Shown here one piece after another: positions 1 to 6,776 of a DNA stretch of 17,866 nt; position 1 is the first letter of the stretch; every line of letters begins with the position of its first letter. Below the pieces are notes generated by a model. It did not search any database. It saw only the letters and a program-made list of their open reading frames with translations, and was not told where the DNA came from. The position numbers and the translations under genes were made by a program. Origin of the DNA: an uncultured Granulicatella sp. Lineage in GTDB: Bacteria; Bacillota; Bacilli; Lactobacillales; Aerococcaceae. The stretch lies in contig URWJ01000016.1 of assembly GCA_900551535.1 (NCBI GenBank), positions 1 through 17,866 on the forward strand, written 5' to 3'.

Positions 1-579
1 TACCTCGTGCTAATTTTTGTAAATACGAAGCAAAAAGCGGACGAAGTGACAAAAGATCTCCGCAATCATAACTTCAAAGTGGCAACGATTCACGGAGATA
101 TTCCTTCAAGAGAACGTCGTCGTGTGATGAAACAAATTCAACAAATGGATTATCAATTCGTTGTCGCAACTGACCTTGCTGCACGTGGAATTGATATCGA
201 AGGCGTTTCTCATGTCATCAACTTAGAAATTCCTGGCGAATTAGAATTCTTCATTCACCGTGTTGGCCGTACTGGACGTAATGGTCTTGAAGGAACAGCC
301 ATCACCTTCTACACACCAGATCAAGAACAAGCCATCCAAACATTAGAAGGAAAAGGCATTTCTTTTGAAACAGTTGAATTGAAAAATGGCGAGCTGGTCG
401 AAAGTTATGACCGCTCTCGTCGTGAGAAACGTAAAAATACGCAATCGAAAGACTTGGATCCACGCCTTAAAGGGATGATTAAGAAGGCGAAGAAAAAAGT
501 AAAACCTGGCTACAAGAAAAAACTTGGCCAAGAGATTCGTCAGAAACAGCGTAGACAAAATCGTACAAAAAATAAATAA
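1..579 (+). CDS. cshB: DEAD-box ATP-dependent RNA helicase, C-terminal part (CshB-like), 5' end outside window
   Basis: The reading frame is open from base 1 (tac ctc gtg ...) to TAA at 577-579, so the N-terminal RecA domain lies outside the window. The visible part is the second RecA-like helicase domain: motif IV (LIFVNTKQKADEV), motif V (VVATDLAARGIDIEGVSHVI) and the arginine-finger motif VI (HRVGRTGRNG). After the helicase core comes a long basic tail rich in Lys and Arg (KKAKKKVKPGYKKKL, ending KQRRQNRTKNK). Such a tail is typical of the Bacillota CshB group and is thought to aid RNA binding. DEAD-box helicases of this type remodel RNA in ribosome assembly, mRNA turnover and cold adaptation. 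The family call is very secure. The CshB assignment rests on the tail and is less certain. It converges on the DUF1189 gene. Confidence 0.9.
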   Translation, partial: YLVLIFVNTKQKADEVTKDLRNHNFKVATIHGDIPSRERRRVMKQIQQMDYQFVVATDLAARGIDIEGVSHVINLEIPGELEFFIHRVGRTGRNGLEGTAITFYTPDQEQAIQTLEGKGISFETVELKNGELVESYDRSRREKRKNTQSKDLDPRLKGMIKKAKKKVKPGYKKKLGQEIRQKQRRQNRTKNK

Positions 580-601
580 TATTGAGCACCTTCATTATTT
601 T

Positions 602-789
602 AGATTACTTCGAATCCTTACGGATTTTTCTATAATCGCTGTAATGGGGTACCGGTTCGAGCCTAAGGTCTCTCACCTTCAAAGCTTCAAAAAGGGAGTA
701 AGGAATCAATTCCTAACTCCCTTTAATTTATCTTTGATACCATCCCCCACTACTGCGATTATAGGATCCGTAAGATTCTTCGTAATCTT
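602..789. repeat. Long palindromic intergenic repeat, copy A
   Basis: This is an imperfect inverted repeat. The left arm at 602-655 pairs with the right arm at about 736-789; both contain TATAATCGC and the AGATTAC / GTAATCT ends. The apex is a second strong hairpin: AAAGGGAGT (691-699) with ACTCCCTTT (716-724), and inside it AGGAAT / ATTCCT around a CA loop. Between left arm and apex lies a non-palindromic core, with CCGGTTCGAGCC (652-663) then GTCTCTCACCTTC, which is shared with copies B and C. It starts 22 bp after the helicase stop codon, and its apical hairpin could serve as that gene's terminator. No protein-coding potential was seen. Confidence 0.85.
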
Positions 790-819
790 TGTATAGTAAA
801 TTTATATTTGCAGAACGCC

Positions 820-980
820 TACGGTCTTTTATCTTGGTTCTTCTGAAAATATCACTGTTCTGTGAAGTATGCTAAGCCAAGCTTATAAAAGCTTCGCTAT
901 GATGGGATGAGTTCCAAGGGAAAGAGTGCTTTCTAACGGCTTGCTAATTAGGCGCGGTTACACTTTGGAACATTACGTGG
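820..980. other. Gene-free stretch with several imperfect dyads
   Basis: No gene was found between copy A and the terminator at 1043-1080. The stretch has nested short inverted repeats: CTTGG..CTTC paired with GAAG..CCAAG over about 834-882; AAGCTT..AAGCTT near 889-904; and GTTCCAAG paired with CTTTGGAAC over about 911-971. This suggests a structured RNA or an old, decayed repeat insertion. No known RNA family was recognised. Confidence 0.3.
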
Positions 981-984
981 GCGC

Positions 985-1020
985 AATTATCATATATGGT
1001 AATTATCATATATGATAATT
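985..1020. repeat. 20-bp perfect palindrome with a partial direct copy
   Basis: AATTATCATATATGATAATT (1001-1020) is its own reverse complement. The first 14 bases are also present just to the left (985-998), separated by GT. It lies between the 3' ends of two convergent genes, so a promoter operator is not obvious. It could be a cruciform, a protein-binding dyad or the end of an old mobile element. Confidence 0.6.
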
Positions 1021-1042
1021 TTCAGAATTTGGGCAAAAGAAA

Positions 1043-1080
1043 AACTCTTAGGAACTACTTACTTATAGTTTCTAAGAGTT
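1043..1080 (-). terminator. Rho-independent terminator of the DUF1189 gene
   Basis: AACTCTTAGGAAC (1043-1055) pairs with GTTTCTAAGAGTT (1068-1080) around a 12-base loop, with one bulge. On the minus strand the stem is followed by TTTTTCTTTT. It lies 5 bp beyond the DUF1189 stop codon. An A/T-rich run on the other side means it may also stop rightward transcription. Confidence 0.8.
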
Positions 1081-1085
1081 AATTT

Positions 1086-1877
1086 TTATTTATTTTTATT
1101 TTGCTGATCGATGAATTCTCGCATTCCAAGGAGCCAGTTGAAAGTAGATGTTACTAGTAGGTACATAAACATCCCTACTCCTCCGCCGATTCCTAACACG
1201 CCAATCACCATATAGATGGTTGCTGGTAGGAACATAGCAGCAATCGTTAACTGTTTCGATACGGTTGGATGCATTTGAATGTAGGCTCTCATAAACAACG
1301 CCGTTAATAATCGTACGACGAAGCTGATGATAATCATTAAAATATAAACGACAATCGTATTATAAACAAAGCCGAATAACATAACACCGATAAATACCAT
1401 CCACAATTTTGATTGGAACTCTTGAATAAACTGCTCTACATTTGATTTATTAAAGCCGTTTAAGCCTTCATAAGAAAATTTTGAGGTATTAATGATGGTG
1501 TCTACAACAATATGGTCTTGTAAAATCCCGATGGATGGAATCCCTTGACTAGATTCAGACGTCACATCATTATCCGTTGACTTCCCACTTGGGTCAAATA
1601 CAATATTGAAAACATCCGAACGGTAAACAAATCCTGTATTGTCTCCCGCCGACAACTTACCATCTTGAATCGAGAGGTCTGGGAACTGTTTTGCAACGAT
1701 ACCTAAGTTCGTATTCATGCTTGCGATATCTTTTCCAGCACGAATAAAGCCAGGAATTGAAACGAGTAATACGAGTAGGAAAAAGATTCCTTTTATTTTC
1801 TTCAGTGGATTTTGTAAAATCGTCCAAATTTTATTTGGTTTTAAAATACTTAATTGAATAAAGTCTCTAATCGTCAT
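1086..1877 (-). CDS. DUF1189 family multi-pass membrane protein
   Basis: This 263-residue protein fits the DUF1189 family (YvdJ-like in bacilli), whose biochemical role is not established. An N-terminal cytoplasmic stretch (1-29) leads into a first membrane helix at about 30-46. A polar extracytoplasmic region follows at about 50-155, with a beta-rich YRSDVFNIVFDPSG segment. Three or four more hydrophobic segments lie at about 158-195, 208-230 and 233-250. The ATG start is set by an excellent AGGAGG at 1883-1888, five bases upstream. The gene stands alone, with its own promoter (1900-1928) and terminator, and repeat elements on both sides. The family call is from recognition of overall architecture and of the N-terminus; no substrate can be deduced. 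Confidence 0.8.
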   Translation of the reverse strand: MTIRDFIQLSILKPNKIWTILQNPLKKIKGIFFLLVLLVSIPGFIRAGKDIASMNTNLGIVAKQFPDLSIQDGKLSAGDNTGFVYRSDVFNIVFDPSGKSTDNDVTSESSQGIPSIGILQDHIVVDTIINTSKFSYEGLNGFNKSNVEQFIQEFQSKLWMVFIGVMLFGFVYNTIVVYILMIIISFVVRLLTALFMRAYIQMHPTVSKQLTIAAMFLPATIYMVIGVLGIGGGVGMFMYLLVTSTFNWLLGMREFIDQQNKNK

Positions 1878-1899
1878 GTGCGCCTCCTATATAGAGAAC

Positions 1900-1928
1900 A
1901 GTTTACAGAAAAAGAGCGACCTTTTCAA
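1900..1928 (-). promoter_or_regulatory. Sigma-A promoter of the DUF1189 gene
   Basis: On the minus strand, TTGAAA (-35, at 1923-1928) is separated by exactly 17 bp from TAAACT (-10, at 1900-1905). The match is five of six and four of six to consensus. The start codon lies 22 bp downstream of the -10. Confidence 0.6.
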
Positions 1929-1977
1929 GAAAACGGAGTTGCGCGAAGGAAATAGTTAAATAATGATGCATATTATG

Positions 1978-2209
1978 ATTCCTAAAAATCCTTACGGATT
2001 TCTTTTATAGTAGCGGTAACGTTACACCGGTTCGAGCCGTTCCGTCTCTCTCCTTCGAAGATTCAAATGCGGAGTACAGGATAAATCCCTACTCCGCATA
2101 TTTCTCTTTCGATGCTTTTCACGTTACTGCTACTATAAGAAATCCTCGGCTTTTTAGGAATCCCATTTATAACATTTTCTTCGCTTTTAAAAATGGGGAT
2201 AATTGTGCT
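1978..2209. repeat. Long palindromic intergenic repeat, copy B, with tail hairpin
   Basis: The left arm starts ATTCCTAAAAATCC (1978-) and includes TATAGTAGCGGTAACGTTAC. It pairs with the right arm at about 2120-2161 (CACGTTACTGCTACTATA, ending TTTTTAGGAAT). The apical hairpin is ATGCGGAGTA (2067-2076) with TACTCCGCAT (2090-2099). The core CCGGTTCGAGCC and a GTCTCTC/CTTCGAAG block are shared with copies A and C. The unit continues past the palindrome into a small hairpin, CCCATTT (2162-2168) with AAATGGG (2191-2197), with TTTTCTTCGCTTTT in its loop, and ends at ATTGTGCT (2202-2209). Copy C repeats this layout 230 bp further on. Confidence 0.88.
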
Positions 2210-2220
2210 ATCTACAATGA

Positions 2221-2437
2221 CTTAGGGAGTTCTTTCATAGTGGCGTTAGCGTTACAACGGTTCGAGCCATTCTGTCTCTCACCTTCGAAGATTCAAATGC
2301 GGAGTACGGGACTTGTCCCTACTCCGCATAATTCTCTTTCGATGTTGTTCACGTTACTGCTACTACAAAAAATCCTCGGCTTTTTAGGAATCCCTTTAAA
2401 ATCTTTTCTTCGCTTTTTATGAAGGGAAAATTGTGCT
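2221..2437. repeat. Long palindromic intergenic repeat, copy C, with tail hairpin
   Basis: This is a direct repeat of copy B at a period of 230 bp (CTTAGGG at 2221 against CTTACGG at 1991). It shares the GGTTCGAGCC core, the GATTCAAATGCGGAGTA block (2291-2306), and the apex ATGCGGAGTA (2297-2306) with TACTCCGCAT (2320-2329), which is extended by an inner GGGAC/GTCCC stem. The right arm (CACGTTACTGCTACTA, ending TTTTTAGGAAT) is intact. The outermost part of the left arm is missing or decayed. The tail hairpin, CCCTT (2392-2396) with AAGGG (2422-2426), again has TTTTCTTCGCTTTT in its loop and is followed by ATTGTGCT (2430-2437). Confidence 0.88.
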
Positions 2438-2462
2438 TTCTTCACTTTTCTTAGAACAAAAA

Positions 2463-2485
2463 AAGACTAGGTTTCACCTAGTCTT
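2463..2485 (-). terminator. Rho-independent terminator of zwf
   Basis: AAGACTAGGT (2463-2472) and ACCTAGTCTT (2476-2485) form a perfect 10-bp stem with a TTC loop. On the minus strand it is followed by a run of T. It sits 12 bp after the zwf stop codon. Confidence 0.92.
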
Positions 2486-2497
2486 AGCTGTATGTCA

Positions 2498-3958
2498 TTA
2501 GTCGCGGTCAACCCACTTACGTCCATCACGTTCGATTAAATCGTAACCTGCTTGTGGTCCTTTGCTTCCTGCAGCATAGTTTGGAAACTCAGCTGCAATT
2601 TCACTATCCCATGTTTGGCGAATACTATCTACGTATTTCCATGAAGCAGCTACTTCTTCCCAATGCGTGAAGTTTGTCATGTCGCCTTCGATACAGTCAA
2701 GAATTAAGCGCTCATACGCTTCAGGACTGCTCATCGCGAAGTTCTCATCAAAGATTTTCTCCAAGTGACTTGTTTGAAGCGCGATGGTATTTCCAACGGC
2801 TTTCGAATTAATCACGAAACAGAATCCTTCACGTGGAGTGATGTGAATTGAAATACGGTTTGATGGACAACCATCAATACCACAGAACAATGGAGAGCTT
2901 GCTTCTTTGAAGACAACATCAATGATTGTTTCCTTTGAATGAAGACTCTTACCTGTACGAACGTAGAACGGAACGCCTTCCCAACGTTCATTATCGATAA
3001 ATACTTTACCAGCAACATATGTTTCCATATTGGAATCATCTGCCACATTGGCATCTTCACGGTAGCCAGGTTTTAACCCATCTACAGAAGGTCCATATTG
3101 CCCACGGACAAAGTTTTTGTTCACTTCTTCGGCAGTTGTATAAGGGCGAAGTTGTTCTAACACTTTAATCTTGTTTTTACGAACATCTCCAAATGAAACT
3201 GGTGGTTCCATCGCTACTAGAGCGAGGATTTGCAGGATGTGGTTTTGAACCATATCACGTAAAGCACCACTTGTATCGTAGTATCCACCACGTTCTTCCA
3301 CGCTCACTTGTTCTAAGAGTGAGATTTGAATATGGTCGATATTCTCTTTGTTCCATAATGCTTCGAATACGCGGTTAGCAAAACGGACTGCAGAAATGTT
3401 TTGAATCATTTCTTTTCCTAAGTAGTGGTCAATACGGTAGATTTGTTTTTCTTCGAATGATTGACGAAGTTGATTGTTTAATTCTTCTGCAGAAGCGTAA
3501 TCTTTCCCGAATGGTTTTTCGATGATCAGTCGGTTATAGCCGTTCTCAGTGATTAAACCTTCTGCTTTTAAATGCTCTGTGATCGTTCCAAAGAAAGTCG
3601 GTGCCATTGCTAAATAGAAGACACGATTGCCTTCGATTTGATACTTGGCATCTAATTCTTCTGAAAGTTCTTTTAATACGACATAATGATGTGTGTCAGT
3701 AACGTTATGAGGTTGATAGTAGAAATGAGAAAGGAATTGGTTTAATTCTTCTTCTGACTTCACTAATGACTGAACAGATTGTTTTACAACATCTCTGAAA
3801 TACTCGTTAGTCCACTCTCTACGTGCTGTCCCAATCACTGCGAAATGATTTTTGATAAATCCTTTTTGAAATAGACGGAATAACGCTGGATAAAGCTTAC
3901 GATGAGCTAAATCGCCTGTTGCTCCGAACAGTGTAATGAGTACATGTTGTTCGCGCAT
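2498..3958 (-). CDS. zwf: Glucose-6-phosphate 1-dehydrogenase
   Basis: This 486-residue cytosolic enzyme oxidises glucose-6-phosphate to 6-phosphoglucono-lactone with NADP+, the first step of the oxidative pentose-phosphate pathway. It has the N-terminal Rossmann motif FGATGDLAHRKL (residues 11-22), the conserved EKPFGKD (147-153), and the signature RIDHYLGKE (175-183) with the substrate-binding His and Lys. Length is normal for the family. The reading frame extends 11 codons further upstream. I chose the ATG at 3958 because AAGGAGG (3966-3972) lies seven bases before it and the protein then starts at the usual distance from the Rossmann motif. gnd, which encodes the third step, lies about 6.5 kb away on the same strand, with csrRS and two choline-binding genes in between. 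Confidence 0.97.
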   Translation of the reverse strand: MREQHVLITLFGATGDLAHRKLYPALFRLFQKGFIKNHFAVIGTARREWTNEYFRDVVKQSVQSLVKSEEELNQFLSHFYYQPHNVTDTHHYVVLKELSEELDAKYQIEGNRVFYLAMAPTFFGTITEHLKAEGLITENGYNRLIIEKPFGKDYASAEELNNQLRQSFEEKQIYRIDHYLGKEMIQNISAVRFANRVFEALWNKENIDHIQISLLEQVSVEERGGYYDTSGALRDMVQNHILQILALVAMEPPVSFGDVRKNKIKVLEQLRPYTTAEEVNKNFVRGQYGPSVDGLKPGYREDANVADDSNMETYVAGKVFIDNERWEGVPFYVRTGKSLHSKETIIDVVFKEASSPLFCGIDGCPSNRISIHITPREGFCFVINSKAVGNTIALQTSHLEKIFDENFAMSSPEAYERLILDCIEGDMTNFTHWEEVAASWKYVDSIRQTWDSEIAAEFPNYAAGSKGPQAGYDLIERDGRKWVDRD

Positions 3959-4059
3959 GAGTTGTCCTCCTTGAATAAAATACGCAAGCAAGTCGCCTGC
4001 AATTGATAAAATACTACTTTTCTAGTGTAAGTTATAAGTGTAGAAATGTAAACTATAAA

Positions 4060-4087
4060 ACGCTCCCTTTCCAAAGAAAAGGAGCGT
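4060..4087 (-). terminator. Rho-independent terminator of the Pce-like gene (probably bidirectional)
   Basis: ACGCTCC (4060-4066) pairs with GGAGCGT (4081-4087), extended inward by CTTTCC / GAAAAG pairing. On the minus strand it follows the Pce-like stop codon by 7 bp and runs into TTTATAG. On the plus strand it is followed by CGTTTTTTT. It separates this gene from zwf. Confidence 0.85.
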
Positions 4088-4094
4088 CGTTTTT

Positions 4095-6674
4095 TTAGCC
4101 AATCTCATTTGCATCTGTAATTTCAGATGTCTTATCTGAATTGATTGGAATCGTCTTTTGTTCTGTTGTAGGCTCAGCCGTTGTTGATTGAACGGTTGTT
4201 TCCTGTGTTGTCTGCTCTTGAGTAGTTTCCTCAGCAGTTGTAGTTTCTGTTGTAGAAGTAGTTGTGGTTGTAGTTGTTGTCGTTACACCATTAGGTAACC
4301 ATCTACCTTCCCCATCGACTTTATAGCCATCAGGAGTTGTTCCATTGCGAAGCATTGCACCACTTGCTTTGAAGTAATACCATACGCCGTTATCTTTAAC
4401 CCAGCCGACTTGCATTGCTCCAGAATTATTGAAGTAATAATCATCTCCAGAAATTTCCTGGATTCCTGTAAGCATTGATCCAGTTGTCGGATGTAAGAAG
4501 TACCATTTACCAGCTTCTTTATACCAGCCTTTTAGCATTGCACCGCTTGCTTGATAATAGTGATAAGCACCATCATGCCATTTCCAGCCAGTTTGCATTG
4601 CTCCAGAGTCGTTAAAGTAATAATATTTACCAGAAACTTCTTGTTGTCCGGTAACCATTTTCCCTGTTTCCGGATTTAAGTAATACCACTTACCAGATTC
4701 TTTATACCAGCCTTTTAGCATTGCACCGCTTGCTTGATAGTAATAATACGCTTCATCATGCCATTTCCAGCCTACAGCCATAGCACCAGAATCAACGAAG
4801 TAGTAATTCACTTTATCGATTTCTTTCTCCCCAGTGACCATTTCTCCGTTTTCAGGATTTAAGTAATACCATTTATTTCCATCTTTCAGCCAACCTTTCT
4901 TCAAGGCTCCGCTCTTAGCGTAATAACGATATTTTCCGTCAATCCATTTCCAACCAGTTTGCATGATTCCTTCTTCGTTCAAGTAGTATTTTTCACCATC
5001 TACTTCTTGATCTCCGGTTAGTTTCTTGCCCTCTTTACTTAAGAGATACCATGAATCACCGTCTTTCAACCAACCAGTTGCCATTGCACCTGAACTTGCA
5101 AAATAGCGACGGACTCCATCGACTTCTTTCCATCCAGTTTGCATCACTCCAGATTCATCGAAGAAATACGTTTTTCCATCAATTTCTTTTAATCCAGTTA
5201 CTGCAACATTATTGTTATCGAAGTAATACCATTTACCATTGACCTTCTTCCATGCAGAAGCTTGATCATTCTCAACTAGCAGTTCTCCACTTGAAGCAAA
5301 CAGCATTTTCTTGCCATTAAAGGTTTGCCAACCTGTAAGCATCTTTCCGTCTTTATCAAATAGATATTGATTGTTTCCGCTATAGGCTAATTCATTCTGT
5401 CTTCTCGTACCATCAGACTGAATATAATACCAAGCACCTTCATGCCAGAACCATCCAGCAGATTGTCGTGAACCATCTGCATGAACATAATAGTATTCTC
5501 CTCCCTTTTGCGGATTCCAACTATCATTCGTATAAATCCATCGACTTGTTTGCATTTGTCCTTTTCCGTTGAAGAAATAGAACTTGCCATTAATTTCATG
5601 CCAACCAATCGCCATTTGATCATCTGCTAAGCGATATTTCCAGAAACCATCTTCTTGATACCACTGAGCCTTTACGGTTGGAATATTTGGAAATGCATCA
5701 GAAATATTCTTGAAGCCATTATTAGAGATATCAAATACTGTTGCATTTTGAGTTTTACTTGAACTATGAATGATTTGAATCCCTTTTTTCTGAATATAAT
5801 CTTTCGTAGAAGAAACATTAATATCCGCACCTGTTGTTTGTACAATCATTGTCGGTGAAAGATTATTAATAAAGTTGATAGTGTTAGATATTTTGGCATC
5901 ATAGTGATGATTCCATTTCATCAAATCGACTTTCCCAATCTGAGGACCTAACTTGTCTTCGCCGCCTTCAGCGTTATCAAGGTCTCCTCCAAGGTAAATT
6001 TTCTGTCCATTAACAGTAATAACCGCGACAATAGAATTCGAATTATCATCTAATACTTTCTTCAATTGTCCATCTGGACCATATTCATTTTTGTAGTTAT
6101 ATAACTGAATATCCATGTCTCCTAATTTAAAGTGACTGTCTTTATCAGAAATATCTTGTACAAGTTTTACTCCCTTTTCTTTGGCAGCTTTTAGTGCATT
6201 GTCATAATTATATAAATTATCCCAAAGTCCCCAAGAAGCTTTAATTCTCTGATCTGAATACTTTTTTAAATAAAAAGTATCTACTGGAAGTCTATTTAGT
6301 ACTTCATCCGCACCACCAATATGGTCACTATGCACATGAGTCCCTAAAATAAAATCTAATTTTTGAACACCTACATTTGATAAATGACGGAACAAGCGAT
6401 CTTCCAATACTTGATAGTTACGAATAGCAATTCCAGCTCGCATTGGATATAACGGATTACTTCCGTCTGGAAAATCATAATCTTCTCCCATATCAATTAA
6501 TGCAAAATGACCATTACTTTCTAGAAGAATGGCATCACTTCCGGTATTTGCTTTCGTATTAATAAAGTGAATTCTGTTCACACCAGTTTGTGGAACAGTT
6601 TCTGCTTCAACTTTTGCACCCAGACCGAGCGCAATAAATGCTCCCAAGGCTACTGCCGTTTTCGCTTTTTTCAT
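4095..6674 (-). CDS. pce: Secreted choline-binding protein with Pce-type phosphorylcholine esterase domain
   Basis: This 859-residue protein has three parts. A signal peptide (1 to about 25, MKKAKTAVALGAFIALGLGA) is followed by a metallo-beta-lactamase-fold domain (about 32-330), then about 20 choline-binding repeats (about 355-795; GW...YYF..SG.M units), and a Thr/Glu-rich tail (about 797-859). The catalytic domain has HVHSDH (113-118), GGDLD (229-233, Asp231) and NHHYD (255-259), and its wording (ESNGHFALIDMGEDYDFPDG) follows pneumococcal Pce/CbpE closely. That enzyme removes phosphorylcholine from teichoic acid ends and cleaves platelet-activating factor. The frame can begin upstream at a GTG (6707), but the ATG at 6674 starts directly at a standard signal peptide and has GGGGG upstream. 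Unlike Pce it ends in the poly-Thr tail, with no LPXTG. The gene is monocistronic, with its own promoter and terminator. Confidence 0.9.
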   Translation of the reverse strand: MKKAKTAVALGAFIALGLGAKVEAETVPQTGVNRIHFINTKANTGSDAILLESNGHFALIDMGEDYDFPDGSNPLYPMRAGIAIRNYQVLEDRLFRHLSNVGVQKLDFILGTHVHSDHIGGADEVLNRLPVDTFYLKKYSDQRIKASWGLWDNLYNYDNALKAAKEKGVKLVQDISDKDSHFKLGDMDIQLYNYKNEYGPDGQLKKVLDDNSNSIVAVITVNGQKIYLGGDLDNAEGGEDKLGPQIGKVDLMKWNHHYDAKISNTINFINNLSPTMIVQTTGADINVSSTKDYIQKKGIQIIHSSSKTQNATVFDISNNGFKNISDAFPNIPTVKAQWYQEDGFWKYRLADDQMAIGWHEINGKFYFFNGKGQMQTSRWIYTNDSWNPQKGGEYYYVHADGSRQSAGWFWHEGAWYYIQSDGTRRQNELAYSGNNQYLFDKDGKMLTGWQTFNGKKMLFASSGELLVENDQASAWKKVNGKWYYFDNNNVAVTGLKEIDGKTYFFDESGVMQTGWKEVDGVRRYFASSGAMATGWLKDGDSWYLLSKEGKKLTGDQEVDGEKYYLNEEGIMQTGWKWIDGKYRYYAKSGALKKGWLKDGNKWYYLNPENGEMVTGEKEIDKVNYYFVDSGAMAVGWKWHDEAYYYYQASGAMLKGWYKESGKWYYLNPETGKMVTGQQEVSGKYYYFNDSGAMQTGWKWHDGAYHYYQASGAMLKGWYKEAGKWYFLHPTTGSMLTGIQEISGDDYYFNNSGAMQVGWVKDNGVWYYFKASGAMLRNGTTPDGYKVDGEGRWLPNGVTTTTTTTTTSTTETTTAEETTQEQTTQETTVQSTTAEPTTEQKTIPINSDKTSEITDANEIG

Positions 6675-6715
6675 TGTAAAGCCCCCATATAACTTGTTAA
6701 TTATCACACCTTTTA

Positions 6716-6746
6716 ATTATACAGAAAAAAATAAAAAAAGATACAA
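6716..6746 (-). promoter_or_regulatory. Candidate promoter of the Pce-like gene
   Basis: A perfect TATAAT (-10) lies at 6716-6721 on the minus strand, 42 bp before the ATG. The best -35 is TTGTAT (6741-6746), at a long 19-bp spacing. This -35 falls inside the stem of the csrS terminator. ATTAAA, one form of the ATTARA motif bound by streptococcal CovR, overlaps the -10 (6712-6717), but in such AT-rich DNA this could be chance. Confidence 0.5.
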
Positions 6747-6771
6747 AAAAATTAAACTTTTTGTATCTTTT
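6737..6771 (-). terminator. A/T-rich hairpin terminator of csrRS
   Basis: AAAAGATACAAAAA (6737-6750) pairs perfectly with TTTTTGTATCTTTT (6758-6771) around a seven-base loop. On the minus strand a run of T follows. It starts 5 bp after the csrS stop codon. The stem is AT-rich, so termination may be leaky into the downstream Pce-like gene. Confidence 0.75.
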
Positions 6772-6776
6772 CTTCA

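Noticed and set aside
652..663. GGTTCGAGCC in the repeat core resembles a tRNA T-loop (also in copies B and C).
   Set aside because: No 5-bp T-stem forms around it, and there is no acceptor stem, anticodon arm or CCA in the surrounding sequence.
524..796. A 90-codon plus-strand reading frame overlapping the helicase end and repeat copy A.
   Set aside because: It overlaps the helicase tail in another frame and then runs through the palindrome; no start signal and no protein-like composition.
2240..2422. A 60-codon plus-strand reading frame inside repeat copy C.
   Set aside because: It is entirely inside the palindromic repeat, has no ribosome binding site, and the matching region of copy B does not keep it as a conserved protein.
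4095..4285. Possible LPXTG-type wall anchor in the Thr-rich tail of the Pce-like protein.
   Set aside because: There is no LPXTG, no hydrophobic helix and no basic end; anchoring is through choline-binding repeats.
4300..5650. Regular DNA repeats in the Pce-like gene that could look like a CRISPR or satellite array.
   Set aside because: They are coding repeats of about 60 bp for choline-binding units, in frame and diverged, with no constant spacer pattern and no cas genes.
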